Positions 34,694 through 46,310 of a DNA stretch of 64,000 nucleotides are shown here, piece after piece. This stretch comes from Blattamonas nauphoetae (lineage: Eukaryota; Preaxostyla; Oxymonadida). Below the pieces are notes generated by a model. The model was not told the DNA's origin. It made no database searches and saw only the letters and a program-made list of their open reading frames with translations. A program made the translations under genes and the position numbers. The stretch is from contig JARBJD010000150.1 of NCBI GenBank assembly GCA_033064195.1, positions 109,101-173,100 of the forward strand, written 5' to 3'. Each line of letters opens with the position of its first letter. Position 1 is the stretch's first letter.

Positions 34694-36875
34694 GGGGTTG
34701 ACTATAATCAATCCGGCAATGTATCTATAATCAATCCATTTCGATCAATCCCATCCATCCGACATTTTCGTAGTCTTAGACCAATCACCAGGCTTCTGAT
34801 TTGATCCCAGTGATCCCAGTCGGATCTGATCCCACTAAATACCTACAATACCATTTCGTTTCTTTCATTTCAAAAAAGTCTTCTTATATATGATATTTGA
34901 ATGGAAAAAAAAGTAAAAAGGAAAATGGTCACTTCATAGATCATGAAAATGCAAACTTTGGGTGCTGCTGTTTCAGTTTGTTCTACAACAATAATTATAA
35001 AAACAAGTCGATAATGCGTTATTATGTCTTCTTTGATGGTTTTTTCTCACTGACTAAAGTCAATGAAGGGAATACATCGAAAAAAGAAGTGTTGGTGATT
35101 GTGATCGTGCGTGTTTTTGGGAAATAAGAGCTGTCTGAAATATTGAAGAGCATTATGTGAAAACAAGAAGTGAATTGAACATGATTAATGAAGTGATAAT
35201 GAGAAAATCTCAAAGGAAAAGAGTTGAAATTTGATCTCAGTCCAAATTTAGGCACTGACATCAATTGATCCCAGTTTTACCTATTTTGATGGGACTACTC
35301 AGATGCCTGCCAATCACACTTCACCCATTCATTTTCATGCATGTTGCGTTTCAAAAGTGAAGAAATGATTATTCAAATCAATTGCGTTCTCATGGTCGAT
35401 CATAAAAGAGAGAAAGTCACGAAACAGAAAAAGGAACGATCAAGCCAATGAAGTGGAATACAGAACGAAATTATAACAGAATCACGGATCTCGTTTCATC
35501 TTCGACCTCAAAAAAGCTCCAGATGGTTGATAGTCGACGGTTGCAGCTGAGAGTGTGGAGAGGCCAGATTGGTGGTGTTTTCTTGGAGAGGAGGGGCCTC
35601 CGCGGCATTTCGAGGTCATCTGAACTTGGCCGGATGCACATTTTCCTAATTCGAGTTCTATAGCGCTTGAAACCTTCTGAAAGTCGTCTGCAGTGAACAG
35701 AGCTGGTGAGTAGAAGGGTATCGTGGTATCGTGGTGTGGTGGCATTTGCATGAAGTTGCATGGAACCTCGTGTTTGTTTGGAAGTGTGGAAGAGATTGGA
35801 ACATACAATTCGGTTCCTGTCCCGAAATTCACAAGAATATGCGTCATCGAGTGCGGTTGCTTCACGGGATGTCCTCCACAAATCGCAACCTTCACCAGGT
35901 TCTTCTCCTTGATCTGATTGATGAAGAATGTCGATTTTCCCGAAACATTGCCCTTCTGTCAACACGATCATCTTCTCTGGTTTGATGAGATGGCCAATGT
36001 TGGGAGTATAGAAAATACCACCCTGGATGGATGGGGCATGCGATGAGAGAGATGTGTATGCACCCACATCGGCGTTGCCCATTGCTGTTTTGACTGACTG
36101 CTCGATCTTTGAAGTGTCGAAGTGGCCGTCCTCAGATTCCATGTCTTCAAATCGAGGAGCAAGAGGAGGGGGAGGCGAGTCGTCAATTGGAGTGGTATCT
36201 TGTTCATATGCCGTTTTAAAGAGTGGACAGATGTCGCCGAAGCGCAAATTTAACTTGTCGACAGGATTTGTGATATCGGTGACGTCCAGCCGAAGGGCGT
36301 ATCGAAAGACAGATTCCCAAGTGATCAGACATGGAGCCACATATTGGAAATTATTGTCACGGAGGAGATGGAGGAATCTTGCCACATCAGCATGGATAGT
36401 AGCGAGTTGCTCTGAACCGCAACACTAGGATGGTCTGTTCCTTCGAATCGTCAGCACTCACCAGTTCTGCCTCTGATAAATGAGTAACAGCTTCTTTGTC
36501 GATCATGTCCCGTGAATTGCAGTGGGAAATTCGTTTTTGCCCATGCCGTGCCTGTTCTGTCCGTTTACGTCTTCTGAAGATCAGCGGAATGCTGTTCTGT
36601 CATCATGTGAACATCCCACTGAAGATAAGTTGCGTTTGGGATGAGAATGTTCACTGAATTGTCGATTCAGGATTTCCGATCCTCAAAGGGTCGATCACGG
36701 CTAGATGGGTTCTAGTCGAGTACTAGTGGGTCATTTTACGTTTTAGCATTCAAAAAGTGATGAAAGAGAAATAATGATGTGTGATCGGTCAAAGAAGATG
36801 AAAATGGTGGATGGATGGGATTGATCGAAATGGATTGATAATAGATACTTTGCCGGATTGATTATAGTCAACCCC
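34694..36875. mobile_element. 2182-bp DNA transposon with 8-bp target duplication
   Basis: Inverted ends of about 100 bp begin GGGGTTGACTATAATCAATC and are flanked by GTGCTGCC at 34686-34693 and 36876-36883. The same gene in copy A lacks the insertion, which confirms the limits. The left ~750 bp is AT-rich and non-coding, with subterminal copies of TGATCCCAGT. The right half carries a minus-strand coding region. I recognise no DDE transposase, so its superfamily and autonomy are unknown. Confidence 0.88.
35471..36385 (-). CDS. Cargo or transposase-like protein of the 2182-bp element, unrecognised
   Basis: A frame open over 304 codons begins MARFLHLLRDNNFQYVAPCL. Near 35950 a better-looking reading lies in the neighbouring frame (KGNVSGKSTFFINQIKEKNL, then VAICGGHPVKQPHSMTHIL). 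This suggests either a frameshift or a small intron ending in the CAG before AAGGGCAATG. The GNVSGKST string recalls a P-loop but is one residue short of the Walker A spacing. No catalytic triad is evident. Confidence 0.4.
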   Translation of the reverse strand: MARFLHLLRDNNFQYVAPCLITWESVFRYALRLDVTDITNPVDKLNLRFGDICPLFKTAYEQDTTPIDDSPPPPLAPRFEDMESEDGHFDTSKIEQSVKTAMGNADVGAYTSLSSHAPSIQGGIFYTPNIGHLIKPEKMIVLTEGQCFGKIDILHQSDQGEEPGEGCDLWRTSREATALDDAYSCEFRDRNRIVCSNLFHTSKQTRGSMQLHANATTPRYHDTLLLTSSVHCRRLSEGFKRYRTRIRKMCIRPSSDDLEMPRRPLLSKKTPPIWPLHTLSCNRRLSTIWSFFEVEDETRSVILL

Positions 36876-39238
36876 GTGCTGCCACGCTGGCTCAATCAAA
36901 GGAATCGGAACGACGTCGGATGGAGCGAGTCAGGCCAACCCAAACAGCACCTCTCTGAACTTGGAGAATGGCCACACTCTCTCCACGCAGAATGAGTGTG
37001 CGATGTCGGAAAGAGCAGTGACGCGGTCTGTCGCTGGGCAATCGTCGGCATCGTGCGTCTGCTCGCTGGATGGAAGCGGGAACAGCGTCGACGATGTTAA
37101 AGTGGAAGTTGGACTGCTTGAAGGGAGTTTTGGATGCTGGGAAGCTGGCGATGCGCATCGTGCGACGCCTCATCCTCGACAACCAGCGTCGCCAGCCTCG
37201 CCACACGGCACGCACAGCAGGATGAGAGAAGTGGTGGGACGATTGCAAGTGCGAGGACTGTTGGATGGTCGGGATCGTCGGACTCGGAAAGATCGAAATG
37301 GAGCTCAGATTGATGAACCGAATCGCAGACACCTCGCCAGCATTCGTGTGCACTCTGAAGACGCTCACAGAGAGGGACGACGAACGAGATGAGCCAGAAT
37401 CGGACACACAGCTGATTGGACTCGGGATTCAGTTCGCTTCGCTGACGAGGACAATCCCAAACGTGGAAGTGCGGAACTGCCAGGCGTCGCTGATCGTGCT
37501 GAACGTGACGATGGTACAGCCTGCTCTCGTTGGACACGGCACGCGCATGCAGCGAGGGCAGCAGGCGACTCTTCGGGAACGACTTCTGACAGCCAGCTTC
37601 GGGAGGACGCAGCGAGAGAGGCCGATTTCAACGACGATCACAATCGCCAACAAGTCACAGATTCCTCACCCGTGTCAGCTGTACCGCCGTCACCTCAGCC
37701 CTCCCCTCTGCCCTCCCCGCCGTCTTCTCGTTCCTTTTGAACAATTTGATGAAGAAGTGGACATTCCCAACCCACACATCGAGACGACCTTTTTTTTCGA
37801 TCTCCAAAATTGTCTGTCCACTCACAATCAACCTCACAATCGCCAACAATCATCTGCCACCCCATCACCTTCCACGCCAAGAGGATCCGGCAAGTCCTTG
37901 TCAACGAGGAGACAACGTGAAATGAGCAGGCCAGCAGCCGATTGGGGTTCGGAGGTTGAGAGGTGGGTGGGGGAAGTGGGTCGAGAGGCGGAACGGGCAG
38001 AAGGGATGGTTGCTCAGAAGGGAGAGCCACTCGCGTTGCACTGCTGTTGAGTTTGAGGAACCGTCGCCGTTGCTGCTTGGCTCGGATGTGTGTTTGGGGC
38101 AGATAAGATGATGCTTGCGTTCGAGCACGCCGGGGAGTTGCTGAGAGAATCGGACGAGGACTCCCAACTGTGCATCCGTCGCTGGTGGCTCATTTATATA
38201 TTCGTCGGTGGAGTAAAACTGTGATGCCCTGCTCCCACGACTTGTGCCTTTTTCTTCTGGCGAAAGCTGAAGTTGTGTTGGAACGCGTGTGGAGGTGCGG
38301 AGAAGCGGAAGCGACATCATTTGGATCACTCAGCGAGACGACAGCCCACATCAACGATCTGAGCGAGATTCTGGTGGACGATCCCGATGACTTGATCGAC
38401 CATCGTTGGCGGTTCGTCCGAGACAGCCACCGAATCCTTCAGCAAACGTGGGCTCTTTTCGACTTTTTCGGTTCACTCGCGATGACTCTCTCTCCGAGGC
38501 ATCATTTCTGGCAAACCTTCCACTCTGTTTATCAGCCGCGTCTGCGTGCGAGAGGGAGTGAAGCGAGAGAAGATGACATTCTGCTGGCGATGCAGCATGT
38601 GTGCTCGATCATCTGTTATGTGAACTTCAACACATTCCAAGTGTATGTCACTTCTGGCCGATCAGTCGACGTTCAGCCGAAGAAAGGAAAGGAATGCAAG
38701 CAACTGATGGTTGCACTGTGGGAGTTTCTTCCTGAACACTTCCCTCACATGCACCAACATGTCAAGAAAACACTTGAACGACTGGAAAATGAGAAAAGGA
38801 ATCCTTCAGCAAGAACGAGATCGAACCTGCCGTCTTCGTATGCAAATTGCGATGCCAATTGATAAGGTGTGACAAGAGAGGCGCGATATTGAGTCTTATT
38901 TTGGGAGAGTTGAGAATCGCATCAGTGGTGTCACTTCACTCAGAATCTACTGACCAGAAAATGTGAAAAATGGACGGAATTTGTCCTCATGGTAAAACAA
39001 TGACGCAAAATTCTCCTTCAATCCGTAAGATTCTCCGAATTGTGGATCAGAGGGATCAAACCACGATTCGGAAATGACGACAGTTCATCCAAAACCAAAA
39101 GCAAAAAAACGATTTGAAGTCAAGGTTCCCGAACCATGTGTGATTCTTGATTTTGAATTTCTGGTCATTGAACCGAACTATTCTTAATTATTGAGAACAA
39201 TCTGTTCCATTCTGTCATTCTTCACCTTTTGTGTCTCC

Positions 39239-41288
39239 ATGTCAGACAAGTTCATCCGAACATTGGGTCAGGGAAGCTTTGGATCAGTGCACGAAGTCTC
39301 GAAAACACCGACAGGGGAACGATTTGCGATGAAGATCCTGACATTCTCGACCGAATCAGATTTCTCGAAGAATGAACACGAAATCAGGAAACTATCTGAG
39401 AACCAACATCGGAATGTGGTTGGGTTTGTGGAGGCGATTGAAGGAGACAATGCGCATTTTGTTGTTCTGGAACTGTGTTCTCACTCGCTTGAATCTGAGA
39501 TTTCGGAAGTTGCGAAGGTTGGAGGGAAGATGGATGTTGTGGTGTGTGCTTCTCTTTTTTCTTTTTCATTTATGTTTTGGAACATTATCAACATTTTCAA
39601 AATGTTGATATTTGTTGATGTTTGTTGTGTGATTGTTTTGGGTGATTTGTTTTGTGTTGTTGTGTTTCAGCGGGTGTATCGAGTGATGCGAGATGTTCTG
39701 GATGGACTTGCGTATCTGCATTCGCGTGGAGAGATCTATGGAGATCTGAAGGGGTCGAATGTTCTGATTGGGTCAGATGGGACAGCGAAACTTGGTTTGT
39801 TGTTCTCTCTCGATTTCTTCCTTTTTCATCCTTTTTCTTCCTCATTCTTCCCTTTCCTCATGATTTCTTGGTTCTCTGCTGTTTCGCTGTTTGATTGTGA
39901 TATTTGTTGTTTGTGATGTTTCAGGAGATTTTGGAGGAGTTGTGGGGACTCAGACGCTGAAAACAAACAACTCGGCGGAATGTGGAACGATGCAGTTTTG
40001 GGCGCCAGAATTGTTCTCTCGGACAGTGGGAAGAGAGAGTGAGATTGGGTCGTCAGCGGGGGACATGTGGGCATTTGGGCAGCTTCTTTTGGAAATGTTG
40101 ACAAGTCGATGGTGGATTGTTGGAGAGAATGCGGTTGAGATTCAACAATCAGTTTTGGGATTTGAGATTGGATCGATTTGTGTTTCGGTTGGGATTGTGG
40201 GAGAAGTTCAGATTCTTCTCTCTCTTCTTCTGAGCAAAGTGTGTCTTTCTTTCCTTCCTTCCTTCCTTCTCTCTTTCTTTCCTTCTTTCTTTCCTTCTTT
40301 CTCTCTCTTCATCTCTTCCTCTTTTCGTTCACTTTCACAGAATCCTTCGCACCGAATCTCGTCAGCAGAACTTGTTCGAACGAATCGTCTTCAGAGTGTG
40401 TTGGGTCCCGAAACACCACAATCTCGCTTTGTGACGCAGGAACTCGAAACAACTCGCAATGAACTGGAAATAACAGGAAATAACTTGGATGAACATAAGA
40501 CGACACACGAACGACTCCGCCAGCAAGGACAACGCACGATTCAACAGCTGGAATCGGAAAGGAACGCCCTTAAGCAAGCAGAAGAAAAGATCGTTCATTT
40601 GGAAAGAGAGTTGGCCGAATTGAGATCGAACCAGACCCAACCTCCTCTTCAGCCAGCACCTCATTCGAATGGAGTTCGTTCAAATGGACCTCTGGCATCG
40701 TCTGCAGCAAGACAAGGAACTGTCCAACGACATCACATTGGAGCAGCAGCGATCGAACTGTTCGACCAAAATGAATGGACAGTGTCCGGAAATGTCTTCA
40801 CCAAACTTCAGACATCTTTTGCTTCGCTTGTCTCGTTCGAGTTTGGGGCAGAAGTAGCTCGTCTGTCACTCACAATCAGAAAAGGACCGAACCGCTCTTT
40901 CGCAATTGGGATCATCTCGTCCAGTCTGAGCAACACGGCTCTCACAAACTACTTTCCCAATTGGAAGAGAGGAGCAGGATGGAACTTGCAACCAAATTGG
41001 CAACATTCCCAACAGAACATGAAAGCGACAAACGATGGATCAGCATGTTTGGCAGGACGAGAGGGACAGCGTGTGGTGTTGGAGGCAGATGGACGAGAAG
41101 GAAAGCGAACACTGAAACTGTCGCAAGATGGAGAGACTGCGCCAGTGTTCTTCACGAACATCCCAGTTCCATTCCGATTCGCTGTGAATATCTGGAACTT
41201 GTACAATGCAGTTGAGATTGAGTCAGCTGAAATTGTGTCCTCGCCGCAGATGGTTGGAGGAACGATTGCTGTCGCGATGGATGAATAA
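39239..41288 (+). CDS. Protein kinase with SPRY-like domain, copy B, 562 aa
   Basis: Exons 39239-39541, 39671-39794, 39925-40238 and 40341-41288; introns 129, 130 and 102 bp, GT-AG, all phases consistent. Kinase fold: glycine loop at residues 10-17 (GQGSFGSV), Lys32, helix-C Glu near 48, catalytic loop Y124-G125-D126-L-K128-G-S-N131, D144-F145-G146, WAPELFS and DMWAFGQLLLEM. The catalytic Asp, Lys, Asn and DFG are present, so catalysis is plausible although HRD is YGD. A coiled coil (about residues 290-365) leads to a linker (SNGVRSNGPLASSAARQGTV) and the SPRY-like domain (~375-562) ending MVGGTIAVAMDE-TAA. The ATG at 39239 gives a compact start, but a further upstream exon is possible because sequence back to 38971 is conserved with copy A. 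Confidence 0.85.
40246..40310. repeat. CTTT/CTTC microsatellite in a kinase intron
   Basis: Interrupted pyrimidine tetranucleotide run inside the intron 40239-40340, homologous to the run in copy A. Confidence 0.8.
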
Positions 41289-41340
41289 GGCAGAACGCAC
41301 CACTTCACACTTTCCTCTTTCTGTTCTCTCTTCATTATTC

Positions 41341-41346
<6 letters not shown>

Positions 41347-41399
<53 letters not shown>
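41347..41399. repeat. (CA)n microsatellite
   Basis: About 26 uninterrupted CA units, 60 bp beyond the stop codon of kinase copy B. Copy A has only short GT/TG words at the matching place (19474-19490). Confidence 0.95.
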
Positions 41400-41401
<2 letters not shown>

Positions 41402-41693
41402 AAAAACAGTCGAATGGTGTTCTTGTTCTGAAACGTGAAATGAAAGAGAGGGAGGCCAGCAATAGTCGAATGATTCTTTCGGTGAACCACTCATGAAAGT
41501 TTTCGTTATGGCTCTAATGATTGACATTCACTCGTATTCTTTCAGAAACAGGAAAGTAGGTTCTTGTCAAAGATGAGAAACTAAATCGAGTCTTCTCGTT
41601 GCAAAAGGGCCACCTCATCAAGTCTGACAGACTCCAAAAAAAGAAGAAGAGTCCCTTCATCTTTCCAAACAAACACACTCCCCCCAATCTCTC

Positions 41694-42310
41694 TCACAAA
41701 CTCCTCTTCTTCCGACACACCTTCCATCCTTCCTTCACCTTCCGAGTCTCACAGGACGCCCCTTCCCATCGTCCGAACAACTCGTCGCGCAACCCATCCC
41801 ACCAAACAAGAGCGATTCCATGTTCACACGTGGCTGTGTTCGAGCTGTGCTTATGCCAACCATCCGTCTTCCCTCCCAACCATCCGTCTTCCCTCCCAAC
41901 CATCCGTCTTCCCTCCCAACCATCCGTCTTCCCTCCCAACCATCCGTCTTCCCTCCCAACCATCCGTCTTCCCTCCCAACCATCCGTCTTCACTGCCCAT
42001 ACAGACGACCCTGTTGTTCGCTGACAGAAGACACCAAATCCAGTGTCCAAGTCCCGACCGACCTTCCAACCCCAACTTCAAACAATCCGACCACCATCCT
42101 CCAACTTTACCTCCATCCACATCCTGTTCCTCTCCAGTTCCCACGCCTTCCCAACAAGTCTTCTTTCCTTGTCGAGCCACACCACTCGGATACTTCCCAC
42201 TCGCACACCAACCACTCCATTCCTCCCATCGAGTCTCCCACTCCCGCCCCAACTCCCAACAACCTCGTACCACCTTGTCCTCTCCTCATCCTCACACCCC
42301 ATCCCACATC
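41694..42310 (-). pseudogene. Unrecognised coding segment, copy B of a duplicated gene end
   Basis: Inverted match of 17900-18430. It ends CEHGIALVWWDGLRDELFGR...KVCRKKRSL-stop (TGA complement at 41694). Its reading frame is lengthened by a 20-bp minisatellite (41857-41995), which makes repeated DGWEGRRMVGRE-type peptide. It lies 3' to 3' with kinase copy B. Confidence 0.45.
41857..41995. repeat. 20-bp minisatellite, seven copies
   Basis: Unit CCATCCGTCTTCCCTCCCAA repeated head to tail. The paralogous site in copy A (around 18250) has a single unit, so the expansion came after duplication. Confidence 0.9.
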
Positions 42311-42539
42311 CCATCAAACCCTCCAACTGTCCAGTCCATTTCTTCGGGAACGACTATATCTCATCAAGCATTCCGTCTATATCTCATCAAGTTTTGATCA
42401 GACCTTTACTATGTCCCTTAATAGTATTGTTCTCAGGTGAGGAAGAAATGATTTTCCTTCTCCAACACATCATTCCTATCTTCATCTCACTGTACTTCTC
42501 GCTATTTTCAGCAATTTCGGTGAAATAAACAACCTTCTG

Positions 42540-45358
42540 TTGTTTCAAACAAACTACGTTGATCGAGCCATTGATTGTTTCATTCCTTCATCAAGATCAG
42601 GTAACAGCTGGACTCATCGAAGTGATATCTGTGTTGTAGGAACCGTTGTCGAGAAAAAGTTGAGTACCATTGGTGAAATCGATATCAACACTCTTCAGCC
42701 TTCTCTTCATGTATCTCTTCCTCTCCATCTCCTTCATAATCTCCAGAATCTTCAAACTTTTCATCTGGACACTCTGTTTCGATTTCGAATGGGATTCAAT
42801 CCACGTGTGTGCTGTCTTTCTTCTCGCACGTCGTTTTTTGAATTTTTCTCACAAATCAATCGGCTGCTCGTAGTCAGTGAAAGACAAGCTCTCCCGCACC
42901 TGCGTGTTTGTGATGTCATGATTTTTTGGAAGTTCGGCTTCGTTTTATCATTGACCAGTGTGTTCGGCACAGTTCCCATCGTCCACCTCACTCATCCTGA
43001 TATCCGCTCTTTTTGAAGCATCCTTCAAGAAAAACTATCTAAATGCCCAAAAAGTGATTCAACAAGCAACAATCGGATATCCGCACTTTTTCAATCAATG
43101 GACGATCTTTTCGATTGAAAAGGAGCTGGATGACATGGTTGAGGCAGAACGGATGAAAAAGAATGATGATCCCATGCAAGGACTTGGGATGAACGATGGT
43201 GACAAAGGAGGAGGAACAGCTGGTGCGCAAGCGAAGTTGGAGACGTCGAAGATGATTTTACTTACAGTTCCGAACTTGTTGGACCAACCATCGTATTCTG
43301 TTGACCAACTGCACCGTCTTGCGCTGTTGGCAGCTCGAAAAGCGAAGGAAACGTTCGAATACATCAAAAAACAGCTTCTGATTTCACCAAACTCAGTGGC
43401 GCTTTGGAAGATGATGTGAACAGTGGTTGTTGATCTTCTCAATGATGACACGGCTAAAGACGGACTGGACTCGATAATCACGATCCTGGAAAAGAAAGCG
43501 ACAGCAAAGAAAGCACACGAACATCAATCACTTTTCGTTGGAGAAGAGAACGAAAGACTGTTTCAGTTCGAAGTGTCGGCGAAGACAGTTCACTCAACGA
43601 CAAAACAATTTCAAATATTGAAGCATACGTCGCAGATGTCGGCAGTGGTGCTTACACACGACTTGTTTGAGCATCTGGCAGCCCCGACGATGGTGGGAGG
43701 GTGGGAATACATTTAAGACTTGGATGCGATCCTGTAGAACACGAAGACAGCTCTGTTTCGCAGTCTGGACTCGCTCAGTCTGTGGTCACCGAGTTCCACG
43801 GGCTGCTGGACACGATCGGAGAAATAACATTCGCAATCCCCGCATCGTCGTCGCTGCTGGCGAACCCGACTGTCTTCAACGACGCCGACGAACACGATTC
43901 GCTGTTGTGGGAGATTGTACTTCTGATTACGTCGGGGCACGAGAGGAATGTGGAAGTGACGTTTCTGACGATGATTGTGGTGCTGGTTGTGTTGGAGGTG
44001 TTGGTTGTGGTTGTGTACGGGTTCATTTGGAAGAAGCTGTCTCGAATGAAGAAGGGGCGATGATCATTCTCGGCCTGATCCTGATAGAGAATGAGACGGA
44101 AGGGGAAGATGGACGAAGATGAGGAAGAGGGAATAACGAACGCTCAATCGAACGAGCTGGACATGAACGACAACCTCGCCGTTCGCTTCATGAACCCTCA
44201 AATTCCGCATTCGATGACTCCTCGCAAATCGTTGACAATGACACCTTTCGCCGGACCCCACCCTTCATCCTCGAAAATCACTGACATCATCGTCTCTCAA
44301 CGAACCCACTCTTACTCCTCACAAATCTCTTGCCATGTCTCCTCTGAAAGCACCCACAGGGCAGAATAACCCGACTAACGTTGTTGAGTCAGCCCCACAC
44401 TCGCTGGACGAGACACCAAATGTCGATCCCTAAAAGCATGCCTCCGCCGCAGCCATACACGCCCCTCCTCGGATAGGCAGCGGGGAAGCAGACAACGTCG
44501 CTGTTCCAGACGAGCCCGCCGAACGACTCGGAATCACCAGACATGGTCACACAGACGAACTCGGAGCCGCTGATCAAGGTGAGCGACACGCCATCGGAGA
44601 CAAAGCCACGAAGGATGGTGCTGGAGCTGGTGGAAGAGCGAGTGGAGGAGTCGATTTAGGATGTGGTGATGTCGCACGAGCTTACCCTGACCATGGCGAA
44701 CGACGCACACAGCATCCACTCGATCTTCTCCCGCCCGACGATGCTGTGTCTGGGAGTGGGGCCCGTGTTTGTGTTGGGAGCACTGACGCTGACGTTTGTT
44801 CCGATGCTGACAGGCAAGTCGGTGTATCTGGACACAGCGTGCCATCCTTTCTCGGTTGTGGTGCGAAATACAGTGGCTCTGCAGGTTGTGTTCCTGACGC
44901 AGCAGCTGGTGGACAACAACTCGTTCACACATGAGAACAACCCAACCTTCGCACTTTACTCGAATCCCATTCGGAAGGACACGTCACACCTGACGACAGA
45001 CACCGACGCGCTGTGAGAGACGATCAAGCAAGCAGTGAAGTATTTGGAGATGCTGAACCAGATCGCAGTGTTTGGGAATGAAGCGCTGGATGCGACTTTG
45101 ACAGCTGGAGTGTCCGACACAGTTCTGTCGAAGTTGAAGATTCCTCGCACACGCGGGATGTTCCCAGCAGCCGACGAGTTCAGCACAGCAACACGCGACT
45201 GCTTCCTGCGAAACGAGGTGAGCGAGCCAGATCGGATTCCAGGATGGATGGGTACATTTGTGGGGCTGGACAACGTGCTGGCGTGGCTGGTGTCGAACAC
45301 AGAACAGCTGATCACTCTGCCAGCAGCGGAACTGACGCCGAACAGACACGCAACATGA
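42540..45358 (+). pseudogene. Broken multi-pass membrane protein gene, possibly Tmc-like
   Basis: Plus-strand fragments: 42670-42873 has hydrophobic helices (LLFMYLFLSISFIISRIF). 42958-43716 reads as one soluble region interrupted by TGA at 43417-43419 (TPR-like ISPNSVALWK, then VVVDLLNDDTAK). 43860-44063 ends in a membrane helix (LVVLEVLVVVVYGFIW). 44680-45016 has another (LGVGPVFVLGALTLTFVPML), and 45035-45358 follows a further stop. From memory the order resembles the large tiny-macrocyst/PAS-type membrane proteins of protists, but this is a loose impression. Several in-frame stops mark it as inactive. Confidence 0.4.
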
Positions 45359-45673
45359 ACGACATGCTGTGCTGAGCCCGAAACGAGTACTTAGACGACG
45401 ATCACTCGCATTCTGAGAACGCTGTTCTCGTGTTGACCTCTCCTTCGTCTTTCTTCAGTATTTCCAGGATAAGCCAGAGTCTTTATGTATCCATTTCAAA
45501 GGGACGTGTCGTTTACTGAAGTGGCTTCGACAACTTCTCACACACACCAAAAATTTTACCGAAACGATTGTTATTGTAAAAAAACACCTCTGATGACAAT
45601 CAAAATGACCATCTGTGTTAGTGAAGTGGGAAACGATGGAATCGAATGGAGAAATAAAATGTCTTTTCTGTCT

Positions 45674-46306
45674 TCATGACTGTGAACGAACTGATGGTTT
45701 CCTGGCAGAAGCTGCCACTTTTACGTCTCCCGATTTCTGTTTTTTCGGAATCTGGTGTCCTCTCGCTCTCGTAGGATTCAGAAGAAGAAGATTGTTCTTG
45801 GCAAGTGTTGGTTTCGACTGCAAACGAACCGACCTCATTCTTTCGGCCGTAGTTTTGAATCTCGTGGTTTTCTGAGTCTTTCTCTTTTGAACTGCCTTCA
45901 ATGACACCGCTTGGAGAAGGTTTTGTGCAAACTGCTCCAATGCATGAGTCATATCATCCAGTTCACGTTGAGGTCGAGACATAATTGTATGTCTTATTTT
46001 GTCTAGAGTAGCTTCGATTCTTTGTGAGGTTTGTTCATGCCTCGGTGGATTTACGACTTTTTCTGTAATGATCGCTGGGAGCCTCCAACAAGGATTCAGT
46101 AAATCCAGAGTCAACTGGCGCTTTCCTGTTGTGAGATGTTGAAGCTCACAATGACAGGGCAAACCGTGGGACGAGCGAATCTCGTGGGTACATTCAAAGG
46201 TTAGCGGAGGATTTGTCTGTTCTTGATGCATTTCAACAAAAATCAACTCCAACGCAGCAGTACTGAGTAGTGGTATAAGCGAAATGGGAACCAAACTGGC
46301 ATAGGT
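45674..46306 (-). pseudogene. MULE-type transposase C-terminal fragment
   Basis: The minus-strand frame contains TFECTHEIRSSHGLPCHCEL followed by LTLDLLNPCWRLP. This is the SWIM-like zinc-binding C...H..LPC.HE pattern found after the DDE core of Mutator-like transposases. A basic, Lys/Arg-rich tail (RFKTTAERMRSVRLQSK) ends at 45674. No catalytic core is seen upstream, where the foldback element begins at 46311, so only the C-terminal part survives. Confidence 0.5.
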
Positions 46307-46310
46307 GATA

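Larger units (their letters stand above)
34351..38862 (+). pseudogene. Decayed multi-domain hypothetical gene, copy B, split by a transposon
   Basis: Starts around MSFTADHPPSDLP (34351), reads ILISVGIVWPFSERIIVRMN and NSADMLATCFALQC, and is interrupted at 34693 by a 2182-bp element. Homology to copy A resumes at 36884 and continues through RLMNRIADTSPAFVCT (around 37320), NVTMVQPALVGHGTRMQRGQ and 38170-38862 (YQPRLRARGSEAREDDILLA, ending ANCDAN-stop). Frames change at several points. It shares its C-terminal half with the intact gene at 26621-31213. Confidence 0.6.

Noticed and set aside
35900-35960. Walker A motif in the 2182-bp element (GNVSGKST)
   Set aside because: The spacing is one residue short of GxxxxGK[ST], and no Walker B or helicase motif follows.
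41223-41527. Small ORFs through the (CA)n run
   Set aside because: Alternating His/Thr or Cys/Val runs come from the dinucleotide repeat; no conserved sequence on either side.
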